Shown in pieces: positions 47,312 to 60,187 of a stretch of 64,000 nucleotides of DNA. The position numbers were made by a program, and so were the translations under genes. Under the pieces are notes generated by a model, which saw only the letters and a program-made list of their open reading frames with translations, did not search any database and was not told the origin of the DNA. How positions within the stretch are numbered: position 1 is the first letter of the stretch; each line of letters opens with the position of its first letter. The stretch comes from Guadua angustifolia (lineage: Eukaryota; Streptophyta; Magnoliopsida; Poales; Poaceae): NCBI GenBank assembly GCA_036346375.1, contig CM070508.1, positions 15,680,852-15,744,851 of the forward strand, in the 5' to 3' direction.

Positions 47312-48290
47312 AGAGGTGAAAACGAATCGGATATAAGGATAGCAATGGGCCTTGATCCCTGTTTCCCACAGGGGATTCAACTATTAGGGGATAGAGATGG
47401 GAAAATCTCTCTCATGAGGAGCTTATTAGTGCAATATTGCCTTCATCGGGAATCGTGGGGCTGGGGACGTTCCACCGTTCCCCATCCCCGCTCCCGCGTT
47501 ATCACTAATAGGTAGAAGCAATTGATCATTCTCAAAAGAAAAAAGAATATATATGAGGTCATTATTAATAAGCATGCTAAATCTAAATTACTCCAGCGAT
47601 TCAATCACACATGCACCATTACTTTAGTGATTCACTTATGTAGCATTTAGTCTTTCATGTAGCATTTTTAGAGATTAGTCCCCGTCAGGGCCCTACAAAC
47701 CTGTCAGGGATTGGGGACGAGGGGAATTAAGCCCCGTGTGCCGGGATAGAGATGGGGAAATTTTGATTATCGGGGATCGGGAATGGGAGGGCACTCCTAG
47801 CAAGGATTTTCTCCGTTGCCACCCCTAATCGGATATAGGTGAATATTGTCTTTTTATATCCTAACTCATTTTTTTTAGATTTGGAGCCGGATACGGATAA
47901 GAATCTGAATTATTCAGGATACAGACACAGGATAGATGCATAATAGATTTAGGTCAGATAACGGATAAAGATCATAGAAAGAATAAGCTACCTGGGGATC
48001 AATAGAACCAACTAATTATTAAGATAAATAGGCTGCTATGGAAAATACGTAATGAATGGGCTAGACTTTATCGGATATACGGATAGGAAAAACTCGATAT
48101 CCGAATCATGTCCTATGTTTATTGGATATTAACGGCTATAAATCCGACCTCAATTCCGGATTCAAGTATCATGATCCTATTCCGAATTTGACCAGATAAT
48201 TAACTAAATTCATTCTCGAATTCGATCCTAACTAGATACAACTTTGGATCGGATAAAAAATATCCAGTCCATTTTTATCCGTGCAGGAGA
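47312..48290. repeat. Possible older hAT-like element hosting the 47334 insertion
   Basis: The flanks GAGGTGAAAACGAATCGGAT (left) and ATCCAGTCCATTTTTATCCG (right) look like inverted ends. The interior repeats GGATA/TATCC words. No target duplication was found. Confidence 0.35.
47334..47827. mobile_element. Non-autonomous hAT element with 8-bp target duplication
   Basis: The termini TAAGGATAGCAATGGG and CGTTGCCACCCCTA are imperfect inverted repeats. A perfect 8-bp duplication, atcggata, flanks them (47326-47333 and 47828-47835). The interior is rich in GGGGATNGGGA words and non-coding. It resembles the ends of the larger hAT at 41687. Confidence 0.85.
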
Positions 48291-48511
48291 GGGAGATGCA
48301 CATGAAAGGATATAGGGAAAAAAAGATGTACCGGCAGGTGTGACGGCGACTCGTAACAGAAGTATCAATTCGACTGTAGCTGTGTTCTTAGTTCAGGGGA
48401 AAAAAACAAACAGGTTGTAACTGCACAGATTGCAAATATATTATCCTTACAACGTGCGCCATGCTCAATCTGCAAGGCGATGAGATCTAACTTGCTCTTG
48501 ATTTTTTCCCC

Positions 48512-48742
48512 TTTTGGATTTTTTTTTTTACAACTTTAGCCTTTATCTGACTAAATTGCAAATCTAACATCCTTCTCGACTGCGGAATGGTTGAGAGACG
48601 ACACCTACCATCTGCTATGATACATCAGGTCACCTATCATGGTATAGGAACACGACAGATCACCTACTAGTACTGTCTACCGCAGTTGATAAAGGACCAT
48701 ATTTACAATTTCATTTGAATAGAATTTGCATTAAAAAAAAGA
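48512..48742. repeat. Inverted-repeat element, family 1 copy B
   Basis: The left arm GACTAAATTGCAAATCTAAC (48547 on) is mirrored by ATTTACAATTTCATTTGAAT at 48700-48720. T-run and A-run lie at the two outer ends. It is the same arm sequence as the copy at 46712. Confidence 0.45.
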
Positions 48743-50699
48743 GAGAAGGCCTTTTTTTTTTCCTTCCCTGCCCTTCGCCTCTTACACTGCACGTACCCAC
48801 GAGGGCAAGGGAACAGACCAATAAATGGGCAGGCATAGAATCGACAAGCAACAGGACAGTAAGGAGCTTCTCTTCTCTTGATATGCTCTCGTCTCAGGCT
48901 CTCAGCTCTTTTCGCCAGTAAGAGCAGCATGAGCAACCGAGCAAGTACGAACCTGTTAAGCCATAAACGCATATAAGCAACTCCCCTATGTGCAGTGGCG
49001 AATTGAATGCCTGCTACTCGAGGCAGCATCGATCAGACCGGCCAGATCTTTGCCGATTCATCGTCGGAGCACAAAAACACATTTAATCTACCTTTGATGG
49101 CAAGCAAATTCTGTGCCTGTGCGCCGATCGCCGTACCTGTCTTCGCTGTGAAATTCGGTAGGAGTGGTTGCCCCTGTCCGTTCGTCCACCGGGCGTTTCC
49201 TTGCATGCAGAGGGATAGGCAGGCGTCCGGCGAGAGGTAATGGCGTGCGGGCAGTACACCTCTGCAGCAGAAAAGGAACTAAAAACTGTCATCTGCAGCA
49301 TTTCTCAGAGATCACAGAGGCGCATTTGTTAATCAAGAGCGGCTGGTACAGGGAGTAGTACTGCTACTACTGCACTAGCAGTACAAGGAGTCCCGAAACA
49401 TTGGGGTCCTTAGCCCTCACGGTGGTTCGAGATAGGCCTCGCTATCATGCCAGCTCGCCGCTTTTGGCGCAGTTGCTTGCTCCCTCCAACTGTGCTTCTC
49501 CATGTTCCACTAGGGTATGAGATTAGTCCTCTGCACGTAATCACGTCTTATCTTTGGTACTGTGTTTATGCCTATCGATCTCGTCTGAGAACTAGTAACA
49601 GTGACTCCGCGTGATCGATCGTGTCCGGTTTGTCAGACAGAAATTGCGATCCAGGCTAGATTTTGCAGCCGAGAGCGGACAGCAAACCCTACATTGCTGA
49701 CAAACGCATGCAGGGATCGATACATATGCTGAACAGGATTTTAAGTGCCCACGTAGTACGTACTAGTACATGTTATACTGTGCACTATACAATGACATTT
49801 CTGTCCAAGATGATAAGCAATATACCGATCAGCTTGGCCCAGAACAACGCCGGATGCCTCTGAAAAAGACGAACTATTTTTTTCAGCAAGCTTCTCTCTA
49901 CGATGAAACGGGGCAGGAGCTCAAATGCTTCTACCCATTGCTGATGGACGCAGCTCATAACAAAGCCGTCAAACAATTAGGCACACATTTGAAACGCAGG
50001 AATTCACAGGATTTATGGAGGAAACAGTTGAAATTTCCCATGAATTAGGAAGTTTCTAACGGGGCTTACCCACTTTGCCCAATTGCTTCTACTCATTGCT
50101 GATCGGTCACTGGTATTCTTCATTGGAATCTTCGCACATACACGACCTTCCATTTCTTCTCTCACTTTGTCCCTCCATTGCTTCACAGTTTGGCCTTCTT
50201 TAATTGCTTCTCCACGATTTACACTGAGGGGGAAAATGGTTTATACGTTGGCCATGCACTGTTGGAGGAACTTCTATGCATCACTATTTAAAAGTTACAT
50301 AGATGATAAACTATTAATGAATAAAGATAATGATTACTTTCCTTTTCATTTATTTTAAGATTTATACAACTTATATTAAAAAGATAATGTATAGAAGCAC
50401 TACTCGTATCTAAAATGTTACGGGACAGAGGGCACCAACCTGTTTTCCATTACATTGTGATGGTACTTGTACTTGTACTCGCAGTGCATTGCATAGCTTA
50501 CGCATACGGGTTTCTCAATAATTAACAAACAAAAGTATAGAGCCAAACGAAACATTTCCACAGGATGTCTCAAACTGGAGGATAGCAATTCATGCGAGGT
50601 CTCAGCAGGGCATTGAACACAACCAAGCCTAATTGCTGCGAAATATGTCACGATGGTACGAGTTTGGGTGGTTGCGTCAGTTTTTACCCCCGGTGCGAC
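48743..50699. other. Intergenic stretch, no gene assigned
   Basis: Ordinary composition. The longest ORFs (about 108 codons) have no domain on either strand. A lone GTTACGGGACAGAGGG word near 50418 resembles a Stowaway end without a partner. Confidence 0.4.
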
Positions 50700-50900
50700 C
50701 ATATTGGTCTTGCCCCGTATTTCTAGTAGGTTTTCATAAGGCTTCTATGAGTATATATATGATTGGTGTCTAGTGTCCCGTTGCTTTGCTTCTCTATCTC
50801 AGAGTATAGTGACTTCTGAATCATATGTTATCTTGTACTTCACTCGTTCTCCTTTAATGGACTGGCAAAACTTCTGCCGTTTATTAAAAAAAAAAATTAA
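50700..50900 (+). mobile_element. LINE-like 3' tail
   Basis: The words TTTAATGGACTGGCAAAAC and TTCTGCCGTTTATT are followed by a run of eleven A at 50887-50897. This resembles the tail of the element at 22841 in the other orientation. The 5' limit is unknown and no ORF is present. Confidence 0.35.
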
Positions 50901-51384
50901 ACGCTTCGTGATAAATGACTTGTTTGTTTTCTTCCTGAGGGAACGCGCATGATGTCAACATACTGCGCCAAGGGTCATTGGTCCCCTTTCTCGGAATGTC
51001 TCAGCTTGATCTTTTTTTGTGTACTCCATTTTAGATCACTTTTCTGTGTACCTACTGTCTTAACCGAAAATTTCATAAATGGCTGAGTAAAACAATAATG
51101 GAAGATTGGAAATTACTAAGGTCTTCTTGGAGAGAAAATGTAGAGATTTTTTTTTTAAAAAAAAGAACAGTTGGAAGACCAATCACTGAACCACATCCAC
51201 AACTCCACAGGGGAATTCGTAGCACATTTGGGCCCTAACTAATTTGGAACAGTGCGGCAAAACTGCTGTCAATCTTGTCATTAGACCTGGTCATTGGTGT
51301 AGGCTTTTTTGACCAACCCGTGGTATGGTAAGCATGGCATGCCACGTTGATAGCATCTAGGCCCCCTCATTTCTCACTATCATA
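50901..51384. other. Intergenic stretch, nothing recognised
   Basis: No ORF, repeat border or RNA gene could be supported here. Confidence 0.4.
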
Positions 51385-52548
51385 TTTTATTATAGTTTTG
51401 GTGTTGATGACTGAGTTAATAATGCTTAAACTTTGAAGAACATATGCTGAAATCAATGATGAAGCAAGTTGGACTAACAAGATTAAGGTGTTCTGTTACT
51501 AGTTTATGGCTTGGGAGTTGATTCTATATTCGATAATTTCCCATTTATGTCGGACCAAATATTACTAACTCAAAATTTAGTCCGTTGCTAAAGCAAATCT
51601 CTCGGTTAAACTTATTTTATGTCAAAAAGGTCCATGGCTACTGATCTCAGGAATTCCCATATATGACGGACTAAATATTTTGGTCCGGCATACATATAAC
51701 TCTCTCATTCCTTTGCCGGACCAAATTCTCTGAAACTCCCATGTATGATGGACCAAATTATTTGGTCCGTTGTAAATATCTTCAATTGGTCCGTGATACA
51801 CATGATCAGTATCGCTAAGTCTTATTGCTTAGTCCGTTGTAAACGTATTTTAGCTGTTTTTTTTCTCTAACACGTTGCAACGATCACAGTGGTAGGTGTA
51901 ACGGCTATATTCATCCCAAATGTCTATATAAGCATTTCCTTAGCCATCAACCAATAGACTTAATGAACTCTTTGACATTTTAGCATTCATAAGAGCTCTC
52001 ATTCTCACAAGGAGTCTGTCTTCACTCTCAAACTCAAAATCCTCAACATTTCTAAGTGTTTTAGCTCCAAGCTTAAGTTTAGTAGTGTAAATTGCAAGTG
52101 AGCTAAGAGACAGAACTTATGCAAAGTTTATTACTCTTGGATCTTAGTGATCCTAGACAGTTTGGAGGAAGTGAAAAGTGCGACCTGTCCAAAGGTGATT
52201 GTGAAAGGCCACTTTGGTTGTGAAAAGGTTTAGAGCTCACCTCACTGGAGTGGTGAAAGAGCTACCCGAGTGGTCACCAAAGCTACTGTGACTAGCTTTG
52301 GAGAAGCAATACTTCGAAAGAAGTGTTTCAACGTGGAGTAGGAGAAGGGCTCTGAACCACGGTTTAAATCTCTGTCTCATTTGTGCTTTACTTTATTTTT
52401 GTTGTTTTCGCTGTTATCATTATTTGTGTTTTACTTCTGTTATATATTGTACTAAGTCATTCACTTAAGGTAAATAGTTAATTGTAACTAAGAAGTTAAA
52501 ACTTGAAAAGTTGCCTATTCACCCCCTCTAGGCCAACTCGTTCCTTCA
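51385..52548 (+). repeat. LTR-like element related to the 11.4-14.8 kb insert
   Basis: It begins near TTTTGGTGTTGATGAC and ends CTATTCACCCCCTCTAGGC followed by TCGTTCCTTCACA. These are the same signature words, in the same order, as the minus-strand unit at 11397-14776. There is no coding content. Inside are inverted words such as GGACTAAATATTTTGGTCCG (51671 on). The left end is undefined. Confidence 0.55.
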
Positions 52549-52866
52549 CACGTATGTGCATAGGCGGGGCCAGCATGTCACGCATGACAGGGCCGTATTG
52601 GGCCATGTGATCGGGCACGATGGGCGGCACGGTACGTCACGCTTGCATGGGCTGTCCTTGGGTCGGTATGGCACGAAACATACCTGATCGGCCTCAAGCA
52701 GGCACGGCATGGTTTGCTTTACAGCCGGCGCCTTTGCGGTCGTTGCATGCGGAGAAAGGAGAGACAATGGAGATGCTAAAAGATAAATAATGGAGACTAG
52801 ATAGTACATACTCATCAACACCGAGCGCGCACCAAGTCAATGCTCCATACGGGGGTGTAAGGTTTG
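52549..52866. other. GC-rich spacer before the Gypsy element
   Basis: GGGCGGCACGGTACG-like words suggest a decayed hAT-like MITE, without clear ends. There is no gene. Confidence 0.3.
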
Positions 52867-53090
52867 TGATGGGGATTAAAACCCACGCTATGGAGGATCA
52901 TCGAGCATAATTGGGCATAATCTGAAATCAGATATTCACAATCTCGCATTCTCTATAACTTGTGATTAACTCTCTGTAATCACGTAGACCATCTTGTAAT
53001 TAGAACTTTTTGTCACAGCCACTTGGCTAATAAATATGCACTCCCGTTATTTCCATTGTGTCCATTTCAATATCCAGGTGCCCATACATA
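52867..53090 (+). repeat. 5' LTR of the antisense-ORF Gypsy element
   Basis: It starts TGATGGGGATTAAAACCC. It shares GTAATCACGTAGA and GCCACTTGGCTAA with the 3' copy. The exact end (CA near 53088) is uncertain. Confidence 0.8.
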
Positions 53091-53142
53091 ATAAATTTTA
53101 CGTAAACTCGGTCAAGAGACCCAAAGTCTTGAACATGGACAA

Positions 53143-55414
53143 TTGTCGCTAGAAGGAGGGCCTCCAGATACTGAAATCAAGTCATTCTTCTTGATGGATT
53201 ACGAGGAAAATTGGTTCGACATCGCTTATTACACCCATCTTATTGCTAGTGACGAGCCGACAGAAGAGCAATGTAAGTGTAACTTCTATATTGAGTACGT
53301 TACTGCAGAAGAATGGCAAAAATTGAAGCAGAAGTTGAGGCCAAAGAACAATTGTCCCACTTGCGAGAAGGTAAGAATCTTGTTACTCATCTAGTAAATT
53401 TAGAGGAAGAAATCCATGAGGCATGTTCTATAGAAATTGACAATGAAAATATGTCAAAGGGTAGTAATAACCTTTTGAACCATTCAACCTCGGAAGATCA
53501 TCTCCAAAGATTGGACTATACACCTTCATCAGATGAAGATGGAGGATTAACGCCCTCGGGTTTTTGCGCTTGTGTGGTCACTAGTGAAGCAGACGGATAG
53601 CAGGCGAAACGTGAAGCCCAGAAAATTGCCCAAAAAACTACTCAGAGTGAGTATGAGTGGCGTGTGGTAGAAAAGCAGAAATCTATTAACAAGGCTTGAT
53701 GCTCGTACTTTCAAAATCAGCAACTACCTCACGGAGACTTCAGGTCCATAGGGGGCAGCTTCGTCAAGGTACGTTCATTACACCACCACCTCTATAGGCA
53801 GTGGCAAGAGACCGCGACTTTGCTTAAGGCAGTTTGCAGTAGACAACCTCTATAAAAAAAATCGCATTTATTCAAATGCAATTCTTAATCGTCCGACAGA
53901 GGGGAAAGATGCACTGAACACAATCATTATACGGTCCATTGATGCTGACCTATAAGAAGCCGCGAACGAAATATAAGTAAGGTCTATGTCTACATGATCT
54001 CAGACTGAATCTCGTGTAGAGAAATCCTCATCTGGTTAGTGCTATCAAGACGCTAGTCATCAGCAAAGAGGAGACCCACAACGGAGAAGTGTTTTTGAAC
54101 GCTTAACCCTAGGTGAAACTTCTAGCCATGGTCGGCGACGACCACGTTCTCCTGAAAACATATACCAAACTCCTAATATACGGTTACGTTCTGGTCTGTA
54201 TACAAGATGTAAAGCTTTTTCCCCTGGGCTTAGAAGCGTAACCTGGCCTGAGAAATTCAAGTCAAGATCTCTGGAGAGTTTTGACGGAGCTCAGAATCTA
54301 TCAAAATTTTTACAAGTTTATACTACCGCCATCTAGGCTGTTGGAGGTGATGAGAAGGTAATGGCTAACTACCTTCCTACTGTTTTAATGGGATCATCAC
54401 AAACTTGGCTGTTTAATCAACTAGTGGGTTCCATTTACAATTGAGAAAATTTGTGCCATGTCATTCTATATAATTTTAAAAGTTGCTATGCCAAACCTAG
54501 TAAAGAAGATGACTTACATCGTCTTTGCCAAGATTCTGGTGAAAATCTATGACAATTTATTAAAAGGTTTGTAGAAGTACACAACACTATTCGTAATATA
54601 TTTGATAGCTCTTCTATTCGTGCATGCAAATAGGATGTCCGCTATAAAAGATTCACTGAGGACCTCAACATTCATCCGCTGTCTACCATACCATAACTCT
54701 TTGATATGGCGGATCGGTACTCAGATGCGCATGAGGCTATCGAATGGAACCGGATGGTTGATAAAGGCCACGCTCCACCATAGCCTGGTCTCTCCATACT
54801 AGAAGACCGGAAGATGAAAAAATCCTCTAAATCTAAAGATCATAAAAGGGTGAATAAAAAAAGAAAAATAAACAAAACGCCCAGTGTGAAGTTATAGGAA
54901 TTATAGAATGACCAACATACTCCAAGAGAAAGGCACCTTGGAAGAAGACGGTTAGTTATCATGATGACCAGTCCAACTCTAGAAACCCTAGCACAACAAG
55001 TGGTAATGGTCATTGGTGTTCACTGCGTAGGGTGCCAGGACATGACCTACGGAACTGTCGTACATGGAAGAAATGTACGAAAAATTTCTACTCCGACAAG
55101 GGTCCAATGCCAACCTTATCGAAGATTAAAGCAACAAGGATGCAGATGGTGATGAAAAAATGGGCTATCAAAAGCTCGACAACCACGTCAATGTTATATT
55201 TGGTGGCTCATTTGCATACACCTCTAAAAGGCAATTTAAAACTTCATGGAGAGAGGTAAACAATATCGACAACCAGATCGGGAAGCCAGAATACCCAAAA
55301 TGGTTGGAGGTCGATCTCACCTTCAATCAGCAAGATTGTCTAAAAGGTACGTCAGTCCCTAGAAAAAGAAAAGAGTGTTTGATCATCTTACCAAATGCTT
55401 GGGGGTTTGGGTAG
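53143..55414 (+). pseudogene. Gypsy gag and protease remnant
   Basis: A leader ORF from 53143 is Asp/Glu-rich (MDYEENWFDIAYYTHLIASD). The capsid core lies at about 54240-54600: WPEKFKSRSLESFDGAQNLS and GGDEKVMANYLPTVLMGSSQ, then TWLFNQLVGSIYN. A decayed zinc-knuckle region (VPGHDLRNCRTWKKC) follows near 55030-55080. A segment that precedes protease in this lineage (VIFGGSFAYTSKRQFK, WLEVDLTF) runs 55190-55330. Many stops and shifts. Gag would package the RNA; this copy cannot. Confidence 0.75.
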
Positions 55415-55439
55415 ATGACCTCCATTCTGTGCTATGAGC

Positions 55440-55880
55440 CATTAGAACAGTGACTAGTAGAGCAATAGGAGAAACTCCTTTCCAACTAGTCTATAGAGTA
55501 GAAGCTGTGTTGTCAAGTGAAGTTCATTTAGAATCAACACGAGTATCTCTCTAAGAACAGGTTAATCAACAAGAACAACACGAAGACAACATCAATCTCT
55601 TAGAAGAAAAGTGAGATCAAGCATTAATTAGGTTAGCAGCCGATTTGCAAGGCTTAAGAAGATATTACAATAAAAGAATTCAACCATATATGCTAAACGT
55701 GGGAGACTTGGTTCTAAGGTGTATCCAGAATCAATCTAACTTGAATAAATTATCTCCTAAATAGGAAGGACCTTTTACTATAGTATCAATTACATGACCA
55801 AGTTTAGTTCGACTTGCTATGGAAGATGGAAGAATTCTATCCAATGCTTGAAATATCCAGCATCTTCGTAGGTTCTATGT
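55440..55880 (+). pseudogene. Gypsy integrase C-terminal remnant
   Basis: The frame reads GETPFQLVYRVEAVLSSEVH, LRRYYNKRIQPYMLNVGDLV and QHLRRFYV, the end of Gypsy integrase in the lineage with antisense ORFs. It follows the gag/protease part with only about 30 bp between, so more than 2 kb of pol was deleted. Confidence 0.75.
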
Positions 55881-56239
55881 GTAAATAAATATCTTTTTTT
55901 CGTTCACATATATCATTTTTTATATATTTTTCATTTTATCTACATTGTGTATGTTCTGATAATCCTCTGAGAATTCACGAAAGCTATTTTTGACTAACCA
56001 CTCTACAACACAATGTATAATGTTGCTAGTCAGATTGTGAGATAATATCTAATAGAGACTTTTCTTGTAAGCTAGTTCTTACTGCATTGAAACTCATTAG
56101 CATGATCTTATCTTTGATCTACTACTGGTTAATACCAAGTACTACATGAAGGATTTGGTCAGCATTCATAAAATTGTTTGTATTTCGAACACATCGTTGT
56201 TCAGCACACAAACAGTTGGGGGCTAATAAAGTGATATGC

Positions 56240-59200
56240 TCAAACAAAAATACTTACAGAAATGCACACGAAGTAGAATTTGACACAAAAGGAGATTTTT
56301 CTATTTATTTTGATAAGATCATACATTTTGTCTATATGTAATCTTTCATTGCTCATGTATGTCTCAACAGCAGAAACTACTTCTGCACGTTTCCTATTAA
56401 TCTCTTCTTGAGTGCTAAGCTTAAGGTCGGGGACCAGTTTTTCTAGTTCAATCACATCCTTGTAGAAATGCCTCAACTTGATGAAAAAGGTTCCTATCTA
56501 GGAAGCAATCGAAGTTTAGAGTGCAATCTTCATAGTCTGCACCATTAGGAAGATCTGCTTCTGAATAATCTTCACTGATCATGTATTCCCTCCACCAATT
56601 CCTCAAACGATGGATTTGTAAGTTGTAACCAAGTCTTTGGTGAACATCTTCAGCTGGTCGATGAGTTTGTCTACTTCATCCTTCATCACCGACCTCTGTT
56701 CTTCAGTCTTTTTTCTTTCTTCCTCCCAGATGGAAATTTGAGACTCATTGGCCTTTATTACATTTTTCAAATTTACAAAGTTCAAATTTATTTTTTGCTT
56801 TTAGTTTTTCCTAAATAAAAAAATAAATGATGAGTGCAAATTTAGGTCAGAATTATATTCTTACCTACTATTTTAGACTCCTTTGCCTGGAGAGTATTCT
56901 TATACTCATTGGAGAGCCTTTGAAGTTTTTTCTCATTCTGCTTGAAGGCTTCATAGAGCCTAGCAGTTTTATCTTCATAGTACTCTTTTGCGGTAATAAG
57001 CTCAAATTTGTGTCCCTTGGTAGTATTCTGAGCCACCAAGAGTTTCTTTTCTAATTCTTTTATTTTTTCTTTTTGTTTATGTTAGAGCAATTTCATTAGA
57101 GCAAAAAAGGATAAAAGAAAAGAGGAAAACAATAAAGCTTATACTTACTTTTTTACTTCAACTCTCACCAAAGTCCTTGCTTGCTAATTTAGTAGGTCAA
57201 ACATTTCTTGCGAATGCTATAAAGAAGCAAAAAAGGCAAATGAAGTAAGAATTGTCTTTCTCAAAAATAGGAATAAAGAGAAAAGATAAATACCTTCATT
57301 TACAAGTTGTCAAAAACTTGTTTGAAGTCAGTCTGGTTGGACTGACCAGAGGAAGAGGCCAGTGGTAGGACCACTGGTCGAATGATTGCTCTTTCGGGTG
57401 GTACCTCCTCTCTGGTCGAATTGACTGGTGTCTTCTCTGCAGGAAGGAGTTCCTTAATCTCCCTACTTACCGAAGTCTCCTCCTCAACTGTGGTGGTCAT
57501 CCTGACCATTTCAGTTGTCGTCATCAGAGAAGGATCAAACTTCTCCATGATCAACGGATCTTGCCCGACCAATGGCTCGCCACCAGCAGCTAGAAGGTTT
57601 TCACCCTCAGCGTCAAGTTGGTTTACTTGTCCACTGGTTGTAGCAGTCTCTTCAGTCGGGGCCAAGATATTTTCCTCATTGGTGATCGCTAGGATAGCCA
57701 GTGGGTCGACCTTAGCACCGACCTGTGTAGCCACGTCCTGATCCTTATAAGGACCAGGAGCAGTTGCCTGGGGCTGAAAGTATATAACTCAATAAATTGA
57801 AAAAGCATATATTTTCTGAAGATAAATACTCAGATTAAATGGTATATGAATACATACCTGCAGTGGAGCCCTGAGTCTATGTCCCATGACAATAGGGAGT
57901 AGGAGCTTCTAGGGTGGAGAGCTTCCTCTGTCTCCTTATGATCAGAGGAACATTGTCCTTCGAATCCTCCCTCTTGCCCTGAACAAATGGGAAAGTCGGA
58001 AGATGCTGAAATTGACGATCCCAATTGTAGTTGAACCATTTTTTGGGACACACCTGAGAAGAAGTCCTCGTCTGTGTCCCCGCAACAAACGATATATTCT
58101 TGCCTTGTGCAACGTCGTGAGCATGCTTAAGCATATTGCTCTGGTTGACACCAAAGCCTGACTAATGCTGGTCAGTTTAGCACCAGTCTCAGTAGCGACA
58201 GAAACTACTACCGCTAGAGCACTCCGGGTCTTCATCTTTTTGACCGAAGGAGTTGAGGTTGAAACCTCAGACTGTTCAGCATTTCTCTTCCGACCATGCA
58301 TCTACAAATGAAATTCAAATTGTCAATCACAAAAGATAATTGAAAAAATCTTTGATACTTACCATGATGCGTTCGTTTATGAACTCATCAAATTGCCTGA
58401 TCAAGCTGGATGGATGCTTGTCTAAGGCAGCCAAATTGGATTCGTTAGTGGAGATGCGCAACATGGACGCAACCCTTGACTAAGCCTCTTTAGCAGATAG
58501 CACTGATCGGAGAAATAAAATTTTGTATATATAGTCCTTCCATCCAAATTAAAGAGGTCAGTAGCGGAGAGTTCAAGCCTCCAGACAAACTGGCACTGCC
58601 TCTTCAGAGGACTAATCTTGTGGCACAGAAAATCGTAAACAATTTTTTGTCTCGTTAAACCTCCGTTCACTATTTTTTCAATTATTTTAACAATATCCTT
58701 CTCCTCATCGATGAGAACCAGGGAAAACTTCTCACTCTTCTCCTTGGCCTTGATCCAACTCAAAGCCGCTTTCCCGGTAAAATGGAGACGGCTTTCCCCG
58801 AGAATTTCCAAGTAAAACCGCTTTTTCCAGTAATCACTTCAGGTATCCTTGGTCAGGAGAGAAGGGTATTGGGAGGCCATCTTGTTTTGGAGCTTAAAAT
58901 AAATGCTCCCAAAAAGATCATGGCTTTTATTATTTTTTGTATATGGTAAAAGAAGCAGAAAATATGAATTGGATGAGGAATTCCCAAGAAAGCATCGCAA
59001 AGATGCGAGAAAACACTCAGAATGAGGATAGAATTGGAAGGAAGATTATGCAACTCAATCTCATAATGGTTGAGCACATCGGCAAGAAACTCACTCTCTG
59101 GGAGGCAGAATCCTAACCTCACTAGAGCAGCGAACAACATAAGGCACCTTTCCTAGGGCACCAGCTTCGTGTCCTTTTCGCAAGGATTCCACCGCATCAT

Positions 59201-59278
59201 TGCGTGAGGAGGGATCAGACCCTAATTTTCTAGTTCCTTGATCCTTCCTTCAGTCAAAATGGACTTATCCATGGCCAT
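56240..59278 (-). pseudogene. Antisense accessory ORF of the Gypsy element (putative gypsy-type transposon family, PF04195-like)
   Basis: It reads leftward from ATG at 59278 (MAMDKSILTEGRIKELEN). The next block, LVRLGFCLPESEFLADVLNH and YEIELHNLPSNSILILSVFS, followed by FLGIPHPIHIFCFF, fits the N-terminal family domain. Next comes EKSEKFSLVLIDEEKDIVKI to about 58420. A Thr/Glu-rich middle lies at 57300-57734. Coiled-coil segments rich in Glu/Lys follow at 56842-57039, 56603-56785 and 56240-56476. In-frame TAG codons occur in the first part. Blocks are separated by intron-like gaps with GT..AG-type edges (for example GTATTT after KQVFDNL). Such antisense ORFs are known between pol and 3' LTR in some grass Gypsy lineages; function unknown. 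Confidence 0.7.
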
Positions 59279-60187
59279 CAGGTTCAGGAAGAAGACGAAG
59301 ATGAAGGCTAGGAAGCGTGAGAAGGCTTAAGGAAATTTCATGCTTGAAAGTAGTAAGGGTGTAAGAAATCCGAACGAATTTACCCCTCTTATATAAGCCT
59401 AATAATTAATAGTTTAGGACACCATTTTGGTTTTCAAGAAAAAATAAATTGTCTTTCAATAAATAGCAACTGACACAAGGCCTGATTTCTTCAAACTCCC
59501 TTTTAGACCTTAAGACTTTTCACCTCCTTTCTTTAACCATACTCTCTGTCATATCCAATAGGAAAAGATAAAAGGACGAAAGATGAGAAGCCTTAAGAAC
59601 TAAGAGAAGACTTGAAATTAAAAGATTTTCATTATCTTTTCATACCTTCTGCAAACAATTGAAGAGGTCAAATTCCAAAAACTCCTTCAGATGTTTCAAC
59701 TTCCTATCATGTCCTCTTAAATCATACCCTCATCATATCTGATAAAGGAGGAACAGATGAAGATGATGAGGAGCTGAAAAAACTAAAGAGTTTTCAAAGG
59801 TTGTAGAACAAAGAGAAAATTTGAAGTTTCAGTCAAATGTAATCCTTAAACCCCTTTAAGTGTTTCAACTTTTCACTATCTTCCTTGAAATCAGAATCCT
59901 CATCATCTCTAATGAGGAAGAAATAAGAGTGGATGATGAAAATCTAAAAACATTCAAAGAAAGCTTGAAAGTAATTTTTCTGATTAAGAAGAGATCTTTC
60001 ATCCCCTTTATATACAACACGCATTAAAAAATGATCAAGCATCGATTCAATTATCAAGAGAATTGCAAAGATTTCCTGAATAACAACGTCTAAATCGGTC
60101 AAGTAACAGGTACATAACCCAATGCAGTCACAGAAAATGAAAAGTTTTGAGTAATAAAATCTTATTTCTCAAGACTTGAGGGCTAAC

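Noticed and set aside
50400..50440. Possible Stowaway end (TAAAATGTTACGGGACAGAGGG)
   Set aside because: No inverted partner with TA flank was found within a plausible distance to the left.
57382..57741. 119-codon plus-strand ORF inside the Gypsy element
   Set aside because: Mirror of the Thr/Glu-rich antisense ORF; the minus-strand frame fits the family better.
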